DNA of 64,000 nt, taken from positions 21,184 to 85,183 of the forward strand of contig NZ_FXAG01000021.1 of the NCBI RefSeq assembly GCF_900177275.1, in the 5' to 3' direction. Below are positions 53,238 through 62,244 of the stretch, in pieces (positions within the stretch are counted from its first letter, which is position 1; every line of letters starts with the position of its first letter). Source of the DNA: Pseudogulbenkiania subflava DSM 22618 (GTDB lineage Bacteria; Pseudomonadota; Gammaproteobacteria; Burkholderiales; Chromobacteriaceae). Made by a program: the position numbers and the translations under genes. The notes beneath the pieces were generated by a model, which made no database searches, was not told the origin of the DNA, and was given only the letters and a program-made list of their open reading frames with translations.

Positions 53238-54287
53238 ATGAATTGGAAAGAAGGGCTGCGCCAGACCGGCGTGCCGGCGGCGCTGGGTGCCGCGCTGTTG
53301 TTTGGCGCAGGAACACCGTTTGCCAAACTGCTATTGCACAATGTGAATCCGTGGCTGCTGGCCGGCCTGCTCTATCTTGGTTCTGGTATCGGCCTGACCC
53401 TCTACCGCCGCCTGACACGGGCTGAGCCAGTCCGCTTGCCGCGCCATGAGGCACCATGGTTTGCGGGGGCCATCGTATCGGGCGGTGTCATCGGGCCGGT
53501 TTTACTGATGTTGGGTCTGACCGGGATGCCTGCCTCTGGTGCTTCACTGCTGCTCAATGCCGAGGGCGTGTTTACTGCGTTGCTGGCCTGGTTTGCGTTC
53601 AAGGAAAACTTCGACCGCCGTATTGCATTGGGGATGGTGGCCATTGTCGCGGGGGCCCTGATCCTGAGCTGGCCGGGGGAGGCGCGCTTTGCGGGGGCGT
53701 GGCCGGCGCTGGCCATTATGGGCGCCTGCTTCGCCTGGGGTATCGACAACAATCTGACCCGCAAGGTCTCACTGACCGATGCGACATGGATTGCTTCGGT
53801 CAAAGGGCTGGCGGCGGGCTTGGTCAACCTGGTGCTGGCTTTAGTGCTGGGGGCGTCGCTGCCGCCGCTACCCAACCTCGTCGGCGCCATGGTCGTGGGC
53901 TTCTTCGCCTACGGCGTAAGCCTGGCTCTGTTCGTGGTGGCACTGCGTCACCTCGGCACTGCCCGCACCGGTGCCTATTTCTCGGTTGCGCCGTTCTTTG
54001 GTGCGGTGCTGGCATTGGCGATGGGGGAATCAATCACACTGCCGTTGCTGCTTGCCGGCGTATTGATGGCTATCGGCATCTGGCTGCACCTGACCGAACG
54101 CCATGTTCATGAGCACACGCACGAGGCGCTGGAGCATGAACACGAGCATGTTCACGATGAGCATCACCAGCACGAGCATGGCTATCCGGTTGAGCCGGGT
54201 GCTAAGCACCGTCATCGGCATAGGCACGACGTATTGACGCATTCCCACCCGCATTTCCCTGATTCACACCACAGGCACAAGCACTAA
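53238..54287 (+). CDS. EamA/DMT family exporter with histidine-rich tail
   Basis: 349 residues. Ten hydrophobic helices form two EamA repeats (ALGAALLFGAGTPFAKLLL; ALAIMGACFAWGIDNNLTRKVS). The last 65 residues hold about 23 histidines (HVHEHTHEALEHEHEHVHDE onward), a cytoplasmic or periplasmic metal-binding tail. Downstream of the metal-sensing repressor, so divalent metal efflux, perhaps nickel or cobalt, is inferred. Start ATG at 53238 with GAGAG upstream; GTG at 53235 is adjacent. Confidence 0.85.
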   Translation: MNWKEGLRQTGVPAALGAALLFGAGTPFAKLLLHNVNPWLLAGLLYLGSGIGLTLYRRLTRAEPVRLPRHEAPWFAGAIVSGGVIGPVLLMLGLTGMPASGASLLLNAEGVFTALLAWFAFKENFDRRIALGMVAIVAGALILSWPGEARFAGAWPALAIMGACFAWGIDNNLTRKVSLTDATWIASVKGLAAGLVNLVLALVLGASLPPLPNLVGAMVVGFFAYGVSLALFVVALRHLGTARTGAYFSVAPFFGAVLALAMGESITLPLLLAGVLMAIGIWLHLTERHVHEHTHEALEHEHEHVHDEHHQHEHGYPVEPGAKHRHRHRHDVLTHSHPHFPDSHHRHKH

Positions 54288-54404
54288 AACGATACAGGAT
54301 GGGCGCTGTTACAGGCTCAGAAACCGCTTTGTCTTTTCCGCTCCCTCACTCCTCTCTGCGCTCGTCTGCCTTTGCCAGTTAACAACCTGGCCTTGCCTGG
54401 AACA

Positions 54405-54427
54405 ATTGCTGCAATTAATGCAGCAAT
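54405..54427. promoter_or_regulatory. palindrome upstream of lysR-type gene
   Basis: ATTGCTGC and GCAGCAAT around AATTAAT, about 165 bp before the LysR start. Looks like a LysR-type (T-N11-A) or other regulator site. Confidence 0.55.
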
Positions 54428-54525
54428 GAGCTGCATGGATACCGTATTGTTCAATCGTGACTAGATTCCCATAATCTGGGTCAGCATGCGGGGAAGCATG
54501 GCCTTTCTGTCTTGAGGAGACGTCG

Positions 54526-54594
54526 ATGGTTGCTGTTGTCCGGTTTGAGCGGTGTGGAGCCCCCACTGTCTGGCACATTATTTTGCAGCCATGA
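54526..54594 (+). CDS. 22-codon upstream ORF coupled to the LysR gene
   Basis: A GAGGAG site precedes this ATG by 6 bp; the ORF (MVAVVRFERCGAPT...) ends in a TGA overlapping the LysR start codons (ATGATG). The LysR ATG itself has no clear ribosome site, so translation may pass through this ORF. Confidence 0.4.
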   Translation: MVAVVRFERCGAPTVWHIILQP

Positions 54595-55526
54595 TGTACG
54601 ACGCATTCGACAACGCGCACAGCGACGAAATCGCGGCCCTGCTTGCCGTGGCTTCCGAGGGCTCGTTCGTGGCCGCCGGTCGCCTGCTGCAGCGCCATCC
54701 GACCGTGGTGTCCAAGCGGGTGGCTGTCATGGAGGCACGGCTGGGTATCCGGCTGATAGCGCGCACCACCCGGCAAGTTCGCCTGACGGATGCCGGTATC
54801 CAACTGACACAGAAGCTGCGCGCGGCCGTCAATTTGATTGCCGAGGCGGAGCAGGAGGCATCGGCAGGTGCGGCGGAAGTGCGTGGCACCCTGCGGCTCG
54901 CCTTGCCCGCCGCCATGGGGCGGCAATGGCTGGCGCCGCTGCTGCCGGCTTTTCTGGAGGCCTATCCGCAGGTATCCATCGTGGCCGATTACAGCGAGCG
55001 CTTTGTGGACATCATCGCCGAAGGGTTCGATCTGGCCATTCGCATGGGTGAACTGCACGACAGCCGGCTCATCGCCAAAAAGCTTGGCGATCACCGCCGC
55101 ATCCTGTGCGCTTCGCCGGCGTATATCGCAACCCACGGTCTGCCGGCTGATCCGCAGGCACTGGTGCAGCACAATTGCTTGCGTTTCAGTGGTTTTGCCT
55201 CCTTTCCGGAGTGGCGCCTGACCAACGGCAGGCAACAGCACGCTGTGCTGGTGTCGGGGCCGATGACCAGCAATGACAGTGAGGCCCTGCTGGCCGCGGC
55301 ACGTGCCGGGACCGGTATTCTGGCCGCCGGCGAGTGGCTGATGAGCCGCGATATCGCTGCCGGCAAACTGGTGCGTGTGTTGCCGGATTGGCAACTGGAT
55401 GCCCCGGGCGGCATCTATCTGGTTCGGCCTTCGGCCAGGTTTGCCGCCGCCAGTACGCTGGCGTTCAAGACCTGGATCGAAGCCAAATTCAGCACGGGGC
55501 TCCCTTGGGAAGTCGGGGAAGGCTGA
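54591..55526 (+). CDS. LysR family transcriptional regulator
   Basis: About 311 residues. HTH at the N-terminus (LLAVASEGSFVAAGRLLQRHPTVVSKRVAVMEARLG) with the linker LIARTTRQVRLTDAG; the effector domain is of the CrgA/DsdC-like short branch (GTLRLALPAAMGRQWLAPLL). It starts at 54591 or 54594. The rarD-like gene follows at once in the same direction, unlike the common divergent LysR layout. Confidence 0.88.
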   Translation: MMYDAFDNAHSDEIAALLAVASEGSFVAAGRLLQRHPTVVSKRVAVMEARLGIRLIARTTRQVRLTDAGIQLTQKLRAAVNLIAEAEQEASAGAAEVRGTLRLALPAAMGRQWLAPLLPAFLEAYPQVSIVADYSERFVDIIAEGFDLAIRMGELHDSRLIAKKLGDHRRILCASPAYIATHGLPADPQALVQHNCLRFSGFASFPEWRLTNGRQQHAVLVSGPMTSNDSEALLAAARAGTGILAAGEWLMSRDIAAGKLVRVLPDWQLDAPGGIYLVRPSARFAAASTLAFKTWIEAKFSTGLPWEVGEG

Positions 55527-55527
55527 G

Positions 55528-56430
55528 ATGATGCAATTAGGAAATAACGGCCACCCATACCGCGGCGTGGCCTTGTCGGTGACGTCGTCGTGCCTGTTCG
55601 CGGGGCTGTATTACTACGCCACCTTGCTTTCTCCGCTCAGCGGCGAGCAAATCTTTGGCTGGCGCATGCTGCTTACCCTGCCTTGTGTCACCCTGTTCAT
55701 GCTGGTCAGCCGAGAGTGGAAGCATGTGGTGCAGGTATTCACCCGGCTCAGACGCAGGCCGGCACTCTTCCTCGGTTTGCTATGCAGTAGTGCATTGCTG
55801 GGTACGCAACAATGGCTGTTCATGTGGGCGCCGCTGAACGGCCGCGGGCTGCAGGTGTCGCTGGGGTATTTCCTGCTGCCCTTGGTGATGCTGCTGGTAG
55901 GCCGTCTGCTCTATCGCGAGCCTCTTTCCTGGCTGCAAACGCTGGCTGGCGTGTCAGCTGCCTGCGGCGTAGCACATGAGCTCTATCGGGTTGGCGGCTT
56001 CTCGTGGGAAGCATTGCTGGTTGCACTTGGTTTTCCGCTGTACTTCATGCTGCGCCGCCGGCTGGCCACCGAACACCTCGGGGGACTCTGGTTCGACATG
56101 CTGCTGACCTTGCCCTTTGCCACCTGGGTCGTCGTGGGGCAGCACACCGGCAGTCAGCCATTTGTGCAGCACCCCAGCCTGTACCTGTTGGTGATCATAC
56201 TGGCGCTGATCAGCGCCACGGCCTTCATGGCCTATATCACCGCCAGCCGGTTATTGCCGATGGGCTTGTTCGGCTTGTTGGGCTACGTCGAACCGGTGCT
56301 GATGCTGTTGGTTGCCCTGACTCTGGGTGAGCATATCCAGGCTGACGAATGGCTGACGTACTTCCCGATCTGGGCTGCCGTCGCACTGCTGGTCGTCGAA
56401 GGGGTAAAGCATGTTTTACGCGAAAGGTAG
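55528..56430 (+). CDS. rarD: RarD-type EamA transporter
   Basis: 300-residue, ten-helix DMT permease. YRGVALSVTSSCLFAGLYYYATLLSPLSGEQIFGWRML and GYVEPVLMLLVALTLGE are RarD features. Substrate unknown. GGGGAAGG precedes the tandem ATGs at 55528/55531, one base after the LysR stop, so the two form an operon. Confidence 0.85.
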   Translation: MMQLGNNGHPYRGVALSVTSSCLFAGLYYYATLLSPLSGEQIFGWRMLLTLPCVTLFMLVSREWKHVVQVFTRLRRRPALFLGLLCSSALLGTQQWLFMWAPLNGRGLQVSLGYFLLPLVMLLVGRLLYREPLSWLQTLAGVSAACGVAHELYRVGGFSWEALLVALGFPLYFMLRRRLATEHLGGLWFDMLLTLPFATWVVVGQHTGSQPFVQHPSLYLLVIILALISATAFMAYITASRLLPMGLFGLLGYVEPVLMLLVALTLGEHIQADEWLTYFPIWAAVALLVVEGVKHVLRER

Positions 56431-56694
56431 TTTGATCAGCCCCCTGCGATTGTGGCGGCAAGCTGCCCGGCCGTATGGCGTGCAGCGTAAGGCATGACCG
56501 TTTACGGATGGTGAGCGGGCGATTCCACTGAAATGTGGAGGCCGCGACGTTGGCCGAAGACCGGGCGGTGCAGGCATGTCTCCGTCGGTACATTCGTCGG
56601 GCCGCGGTACATTGTTCTGCGTGGCATCGGGGTCTCTTTGCCCGCACGTGGCCTGAGCGCAATGCCGCCAGGGGCAAGATCGACCCGCATAGTG
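56431..56694. other. convergent gap between rarD and ydcZ-like genes
   Basis: 264 bp with no supported gene and no clear T-run terminator on either strand. Confidence 0.4.
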
Positions 56695-57135
56695 TTACCC
56701 CTTCCCCCGAAGGATAAGGACTGCGCCGGCGACCAGAAGCGCCGCCCCCAGCAGCGAGAGGGCGCTGGGTGGCGTCTGTGCCTTGTAGGCATCCGCCAGC
56801 AGGCCGGTGCCGAGTTGGCTGGCGACCAGCACGGCAATGGTCACCGATGCCCCCACCGACTGGTAGCCTACGATCCCGGCAAAGACAAAAAACGAACCCA
56901 GCAGACCAGGCAGAACAACCCAGGGGCGGATCGCCTGGATGGTTTCACTGACGCCCGCCCAGCCGTTGCGGGCCAGCAAGGTGCCCAACAATAGCGCCAG
57001 CCCCATTGCGGAGTTGATGACCAGCGTAATGATGACTGTCGAGACGGACTCGGTCATCCGCACCATCAACAGGTTTTGCATCACCAGCGCCACCCCGGCG
57101 GCGGTCAGCAGAGGGAAAACAAGATATGCATTCAT
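56695..57135 (-). CDS. DMT family transporter, YdcZ/DUF606
   Basis: 146 residues, about five hydrophobic helices, as in the half-size YdcZ family that works as a pair. VALVMQNLLMVRM, SAMGLALLLGT and SVGASVTIAVLVASQLGTGLLAD are typical. AAGGAG precedes the ATG at 57135. Last gene of the leftward group XRE-cupin, GNAT, YdcZ. Confidence 0.82.
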   Translation of the reverse strand: MNAYLVFPLLTAAGVALVMQNLLMVRMTESVSTVIITLVINSAMGLALLLGTLLARNGWAGVSETIQAIRPWVVLPGLLGSFFVFAGIVGYQSVGASVTIAVLVASQLGTGLLADAYKAQTPPSALSLLGAALLVAGAVLILRGKG

Positions 57136-57198
57136 GATCTGCGCTCCTTGCCAGCCAGCCATGGCGCCGGCATCAAGATCACCAACCGGCACCGGGCA

Positions 57199-57729
57199 TT
57201 AGCCATCCACAGGCGTATGCGGCGTATCCAGCAGCAACTGATAGAAGGCCAGATCAAGCCAGCGGCCAAACTTGAAACCCACCTCGGGCAGGGTGGCGAC
57301 GTGCTTGAAGCCCAGCCGTTCATGCAGGGCAATACTGCCGGCGTTGCTGGCGTCGATGCCGCCCATCATGGCGTGCACATCGTTTTGCCGCGCGGCGGCA
57401 ATCAGCGCCTTCATCACCGTGTTGCCCAGACCCTGGCCACGATAATCCTTGTGCACGTAGACGGAGTGTTCAACCGAGTACTTGAACGCCGGCCATGCGC
57501 GGAAGGTGCCGTAGCTGCCGAAGGCCAGCAACTGGCCATCGCTGCCTTCGATGCCGATGACGGGAAAACCGCCTTTTCGCTTGGTTTCAAACCAGCTCAC
57601 CATGCTCTCGGCCGGGCGGGGTTTGTAGTCATATAACGCGGTCGAGTTGACGATGGCGTCATTGAAAATATCCAGGATGGCCGCCGCATGACGGTCAAAA
57701 TCGCAATCAACAAGCCGGTGCTCACTCAT
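57199..57729 (-). CDS. GNAT N-acetyltransferase, phosphinothricin-acetyltransferase-like
   Basis: 176 residues. Acetyl-CoA loop VHKDYRGQGLGNTVMKALI, plus FNDAIVNSTALYDYKPRP at the N-terminus and SIALHERLGFKHVATLPEVGFKFGRWLD near the end, as in PAT/MddA-type acetylases of phosphinothricin or methionine sulfone. The ATG overlaps the regulator's stop (TAATG) and GGGAG lies upstream. Confidence 0.86.
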   Translation of the reverse strand: MSEHRLVDCDFDRHAAAILDIFNDAIVNSTALYDYKPRPAESMVSWFETKRKGGFPVIGIEGSDGQLLAFGSYGTFRAWPAFKYSVEHSVYVHKDYRGQGLGNTVMKALIAAARQNDVHAMMGGIDASNAGSIALHERLGFKHVATLPEVGFKFGRWLDLAFYQLLLDTPHTPVDG

Positions 57730-58313
57730 TACTGTCTCCCTGTCGAGGATGGTGTTGCGGTCAGCGCGATGAGGTAACGCGCCGAACGTGAAGTGGGGTT
57801 GCGGAACATGATCTGTTGGCCAAGCACCATCGCCAGGCAGTCGCCAGGCTGGAGATGCCATGTCCGTCCCTCTGCCGTGATGTCCATTTCGCCATCGAGC
57901 ATCCAGATCTGCTGGTGCGTGACGATGCTGCGCATCGCATTGTCAAAAGTCACCTTTTGTCCGGGCTGGAAGGTCACTTCGGCCAGCTCGATCGGTGACC
58001 CATAGCCAGGTGGTGACAACTGGCGTCGAAGGTAGCCGGACGCCGGGTCTTGCCAGACAGGCTGTTCTTCTGCACGCGATAGTGGCGAGGCCACAAGCGC
58101 TTCTGCTTCCTCGGAAAACAGCGAGGCCAGACTGACGCCCAGCGCATCGGCAAGTTTATTGAGCACCGCTGCAGTGGCACTGGTTTCTGCGCGCTCGATC
58201 AGCGAAATCATCGAGCGGCTGACGCCACTGAGCTCGGCGAGTTTCTCCAGAGAGTAAGCGCAGCTCTTTCGCAGGGAGTGGATGCGCGTGGCGAGGCGAG
58301 TGTCTAGATTCAT
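57729..58313 (-). CDS. XRE-cupin transcriptional regulator
   Basis: 194 residues: an N-terminal HTH (IHSLRKSCAYSLEKLAELSGVSRSMISLIERAETSATAAVLNKLADALGV) and a C-terminal cupin (VTFQPGQKVTFDN, IWMLDGEMDITAEGRTWHLQPGDCLAM). It heads the operon with the acetyltransferase and YdcZ genes and probably controls it by sensing a small molecule. Confidence 0.9.
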   Translation of the reverse strand: MNLDTRLATRIHSLRKSCAYSLEKLAELSGVSRSMISLIERAETSATAAVLNKLADALGVSLASLFSEEAEALVASPLSRAEEQPVWQDPASGYLRRQLSPPGYGSPIELAEVTFQPGQKVTFDNAMRSIVTHQQIWMLDGEMDITAEGRTWHLQPGDCLAMVLGQQIMFRNPTSRSARYLIALTATPSSTGRQ

Positions 58314-58353
58314 GTTTCCAATATACAGGAATTAAAATCTATCAAACAAGAAT

Positions 58354-58641
58354 TTATGGCGAGGCGCCAGTGCCTCCGGGTTGGAGAGGGTTGTCGCGAA
58401 GAGGGGTAGTGGTGCCACCTTGGCAAGGCAGGTTCCAGTTGTGCCCGTGGCGGATGATCCAGCTGGCAAAGCTGCTGGTGTCGTGCCAGATCAGGTTGCG
58501 GTGCTGGGCGATGTAGAGCTGTTGGGCGTGGAGATCAGACAGCGGACGTTCGTACTGATCGAATCGTAATGGTCTGTTGCGAAGGGAACGGTACAGCGCG
58601 GTCTGATAGAGGTCCGTCCACGGCAAAAGCCCCGGACCCAA
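58354..58641 (-). CDS. possible hypothetical protein
   Basis: 95-codon frame with a plausible amino acid mix (WTDLYQTALYRSLRNRPLRF, LYIAQHRNLIWHDTSSFASW) but no recognised family and no strong ribosome site. The start of the XRE gene on the other strand lies just beyond its start. Could be real or chance. Confidence 0.3.
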   Translation of the reverse strand: MGPGLLPWTDLYQTALYRSLRNRPLRFDQYERPLSDLHAQQLYIAQHRNLIWHDTSSFASWIIRHGHNWNLPCQGGTTTPLRDNPLQPGGTGASP

Positions 58642-58667
58642 CCCTGCCTATCAGGTCGCTAAGGGAC

Positions 58668-58868
58668 GTGTTGGCTTTCAATGTGCGGTTGCGTCGTGTG
58701 GAGAAGCAGCGGTCTCAAGAGCAGCTCGGTTTTGCCGCGGGGCTCGGCCGTACATTCATCAGTCAGGTCGAGCGGGCCAAGATCAATGTATCGCTCGATA
58801 ACATCGAGAAGATTGCTACGTCACTCGATGTGTCGGCTTCCGATTTGTTGAAATGGCCTGCGTTGTAA
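58668..58868 (+). CDS. small XRE-family HTH protein
   Basis: About 66 residues forming a single helix-turn-helix (RLRRVEKQRSQEQLGFAAGLGRTFISQVERAKINVSLDNIEKIATSLDV). A GTG at 58668 with AAGGGA just upstream is favoured; an in-frame ATG at 58569 gives 99 residues. Stand-alone regulator, possibly of phage or addiction origin; no partner gene seen. Confidence 0.7.
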   Translation: MLAFNVRLRRVEKQRSQEQLGFAAGLGRTFISQVERAKINVSLDNIEKIATSLDVSASDLLKWPAL

Positions 58869-59081
58869 GAGCGGGTCAACGAGCACGATCCCAGCGCATT
58901 CCTTTTTCCTCAAGCCTGCCGGCTAGACCATCAATTCTTCCAGAATGCTGACTATCTCTTGGTCGGCCAGAGCTGTCTTGGTAAACAATATGAGCAATGG
59001 CTGCTTCCAGTTACGAAGCAGCCATAAATGTATCTAGCAAGTGCGGGGGCTCTCGCCGCTTTCTATTGATAGTCCGAGACG

Positions 59082-59921
59082 TCAAGATGATTGACCGGAA
59101 ATACCGGTAGCCTTGCGCATGAAACGATCAAAAGCACGGTCCGAAAGTAGGCGACGAAGGAGAATCATCGGCTTAGCACCGAAACCAACGGCATAACGCG
59201 TTTTTGGTCGACGGGCAGTTACCGCCTTGGTAATTGTGTCGGCGATCAATTCTGGCGGTGACTGACGCTTGCGGCTAGCGTCACCGATCATCGACTCGGC
59301 CATGGCGCGCGCCTGGCTGGCGTAGGAGGTGGAGCCGGAGACATCCAGCAGCTTGTCGGCGGCGATGCCTGCCCACTCGGTCTTGATGCCACCGGGTTCG
59401 ATCACCACCACATCGATACCGAACGGCTGTACCTCCATCCGCAAGCAGTCGCTGATCGCTTCCAGCGCAAACTTGGTACCGTGATACCAGGCCCCCAACG
59501 GGGTATGAATCTTGCCCCCCATCGAGGTGATGTTGACGATGGTGCCAGAGCGCTGGGCACGCATATGCGGCAGCGCCAGCTGGATCAGCCGCACGGCGCC
59601 GAACACATTGACATCGAACTGGGCGCGGGCTTCATCCAGCGACACATCCTCTACCGCTCCGTAAGAGCCGTAACCCGCATTGTTGACCAAGACATCGATG
59701 CGGCCCGAGCGGCTGACTATTTCCTGGATGCCGGCTTGCATGGACGCATCGTTTGTCACGTCCATCTCCAGGGCTACGATGCCGGCATCGGCCAGCATTT
59801 GCATGCGCTCGACCCGGCGTGCGGCAGCGTAGACGGTAAAACCGAGTGACTTCAGTTTGAGGGCGGTAGTCTGGCCAATGCCGGATGAGGCGCCAGTCAC
59901 GAGAGCAACTTTGGTATGCAT
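59082..59921 (-). CDS. SDR family oxidoreductase
   Basis: 279 residues. TGASSGIGQTTALKL near the N-terminus, VNNAGYGSYGAVEDVS, ITSMGGKIHTPLGAWYHGTKFALEAISDCL (Ser, YxxxK). The pattern is that of the classical SDR group often labelled short-chain dehydrogenase/retinol-like. The ATG at 59921 has AAGGAC upstream; a longer frame reaches 60059. Last gene of the leftward AraC-led group. Confidence 0.87.
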   Translation of the reverse strand: MHTKVALVTGASSGIGQTTALKLKSLGFTVYAAARRVERMQMLADAGIVALEMDVTNDASMQAGIQEIVSRSGRIDVLVNNAGYGSYGAVEDVSLDEARAQFDVNVFGAVRLIQLALPHMRAQRSGTIVNITSMGGKIHTPLGAWYHGTKFALEAISDCLRMEVQPFGIDVVVIEPGGIKTEWAGIAADKLLDVSGSTSYASQARAMAESMIGDASRKRQSPPELIADTITKAVTARRPKTRYAVGFGAKPMILLRRLLSDRAFDRFMRKATGISGQSS

Positions 59922-59992
59922 GTTGATGGTCCTTGCGGAAGAGCTGCGATTCATGGCGGCCACACTTTTGCCCGCCTTCGATACCTGCAACT

Positions 59993-60163
59993 TTACGCAG
60001 CAAACACCGCGAACACTCTGGCAGTACACGCCACAAACACAGCAAAGCGCGCCAGGCATTTGCTCACGGGGCCAGTGCCAACCAAATCGTTGGTTATGCC
60101 CGCACCAGCGGCGAGCAGGTTGGCCGCAAGAAATACGGCCATGAGCCAGCGCACTGCTTTCAT
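59993..60163 (-). CDS. possible small membrane protein
   Basis: 56 residues (MKAVRWLMAVFLAANLLAAG...) with two hydrophobic stretches, 19 bp after the stop of the upstream oxidoreductase gene in the same direction. No family recognised; ribosome site weak. Confidence 0.35.
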   Translation of the reverse strand: MKAVRWLMAVFLAANLLAAGAGITNDLVGTGPVSKCLARFAVFVACTARVFAVFAA

Positions 60164-60182
60164 CACCAATGCATCCGGATGG

Positions 60183-60851
60183 TCACTCGTGTCCGATCCT
60201 GGCCAGCGCATCCGAAGCGAGCACGACAACACCACTGGCTCCCGGAACAGCCCTGAGCAAAGCCCGCGCGACGGATTGCGCGGTAACAGGCCGATAGGGG
60301 CCAGGTAGTACAGGCGCCAATAGCTTGGCAATCGGAATCGAGAGCTTTTCACCAATGCGGAGCGGCTGGTGCAAAGAGTCACGGTCACCCAGCAACAGCG
60401 ACGGCCGGGCGATTACCAGTGCGTCAGGCGCCAATGACTGTAGCGCCACTTCCAGCTCGCCTTTTACCCGGTTGTAGAACACCCGTGAATCCGCATTGGC
60501 GCCAAGGGCGCTGACCAGCCCGATACGCTTGGCGCCAGCAACAAGTGCCGCCTTGGCTACGGCCAGGTTGGCCGCATAATCCACGGCACGGAATGCCGTC
60601 TGGCTGCCAGCCACCTTGATGGTGGCACCGAGCGCGAGATAGACCTCATCCACAGCCGGCAGTACCGGCAAGCGGCTGAAATCCACGATGTGGACATGAA
60701 GCTTGGGATGTTGGCTAGTGATGCTCCGCCGGCCCAGTACATGAACCTCGGCCACCGCCGTATTGGCAAGCAGCTCGCGGAGAATCTGGCTACCGACCAA
60801 CCCGGAGGCACCAGCAAGTAGCACTTTTCGTTGTGCGGGGGATGTCATCAT
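60183..60851 (-). CDS. NAD(P)-binding atypical SDR / HTATIP2-like protein
   Basis: 222 residues. The Rossmann loop VLLAGASGLVGSQILREL is at the N-terminus, followed by DEVYLALGATIKVAGSQTAFRAVDY and IGLVSALGANADSRVFYNRVKGELE, typical of HTATIP2/YwnB-like epimerase-fold oxidoreductases. Role unknown. Eleven bp after the AraC gene stop, so in one operon. Confidence 0.83.
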   Translation of the reverse strand: MMTSPAQRKVLLAGASGLVGSQILRELLANTAVAEVHVLGRRSITSQHPKLHVHIVDFSRLPVLPAVDEVYLALGATIKVAGSQTAFRAVDYAANLAVAKAALVAGAKRIGLVSALGANADSRVFYNRVKGELEVALQSLAPDALVIARPSLLLGDRDSLHQPLRIGEKLSIPIAKLLAPVLPGPYRPVTAQSVARALLRAVPGASGVVVLASDALARIGHE

Positions 60852-60861
60852 GGATGGCCCG

Positions 60862-61872
60862 TCAGTTCAGGTGCAATGCATGCCGTGCGCGATCCGGGGT
60901 CTGCCCGGTCCAGTCCTGGAAGGCACGGTAGAAGGAATTGGGGTCTTCAAAACCGAGCAGAAAGGCTATCTCGCCGCCAGACAAGGAAGTGTTGGCCAGA
61001 TAGTGCTTCGCCAGGCTCTCCCGCGTACTGTTGACGAGTGCTCGAAAATTCTGGCCCTCATCCTCCAGTCGGCGCTGCAAAGTACGCTTGCTCATTGCCA
61101 AGCGGGAGGCGACCCCCTCGATGCTGGCCGAGTTACTGGGGAGCAGCTCCAATAGCAAAGCCTGAACCCGCTCCCTGGTTGTTGCTGTGGCATCAAGCTC
61201 GCTGAGCCGCCGACGTAGTTCGGGCTCGAACACTTGCCACATGCCTTCGTTGGCAGTCAGGAAAGGAAGCAGTGCATCTGCTGCGTCAAAGGTGATTTTC
61301 GGATTTGCGCCAGCCTGCACGGTCACGCCAAAGAATTGCTGATAACGCTTGGCGTAGCCAGCCGGGGGCAGCTGCGGTAGCGTAACCCCAATAGCTCGAA
61401 CCGGCTCGCGGGTGGCCAAGCGCGCCAGCTGCAGAAAAAATGCGATCTCGGCTACTTGCAACGAAAACGGCACCTGGTCTTGTTCCGACAGCCAGCGAGG
61501 CGATACCGATAGCTCACCGCCCTTGCCCACATCAACCTCCAGGCTCATTGGTGCCACCAGTTGCTTGTATTTTGCCAACCGCTGGATCGCCTGCATGAGG
61601 TTTGCGCTGCACAGCGCTGCGAACAATGGCGGGTTGAACACCTCGGCGGAAACTGTCTCAACAATGCGCAAGGGGAACATGGCATCCGCGGCTTCCGCCT
61701 CCAGGCTGCGCCAGAAGCGGAAGTACTCTGCAGTCGACAACGCCTCCTGCCCTCGGGACAGCAAGTCTTCGGGTAGCCCCGCTCGACGAAGTACATGATT
61801 GGCTTGCAGGCCAAAGTCTTTCAACAAAGTCTGCCAGCCAATATCCAGGGAAAAAGTTTGCTTGCGCGACAT
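60862..61872 (-). CDS. AraC family transcriptional regulator
   Basis: 336 residues. The N-terminal part is the arabinose-binding-like domain seen in OruR/GadX-type regulators; the C-terminal two-HTH AraC domain has [42 protein letters not shown] and [25 protein letters not shown]-type sequence. Likely activator of the two oxidoreductase genes downstream. Confidence 0.9.
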   Translation of the reverse strand: [336 protein letters not shown]

Positions 61873-62244
61873 AGTGTCTCTGTCCTGTATGTACGACAGC
61901 CGAACGCTGCACGCTCCGCCACTATAGCTGGAGGCATGGATGGCTCATATGCCATGCGCGCCACTTAACATGCATCTTGTGCCAAAGGGTTTGTGGCACT
62001 AACAACCGAAGCCAGATGCAGGTTCGAGACCAAGTAGAAGTTGATATGGCTGCGTTGGAATCACATACCGGCATATGGAATGGCGGCGTGGGATGACGGC
62101 TCAGGCCGAATAGTGGCTGTCCTTAACTAACTCAGAGTTCTCTTGGCGTCGCTGCTACGGTCACAGGGCTGGTCTCAGCACTCGCAGACAATGACTTGTG
62201 ACGCCTATTTCTCCAACATCAGCCGTGCAGACGCTGCGTTGTCA
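61873..62244. other. gap between AraC and MocR genes
   Basis: 372 bp with no supported gene, tRNA or clear repeat. It should carry the AraC-gene promoter; nothing else seen. Confidence 0.5.

Noticed and set aside
54121..54287. Histidine-codon repeat taken as a tandem DNA repeat
   Set aside because: It is a coding histidine-rich tail with irregular spacing, not an array.
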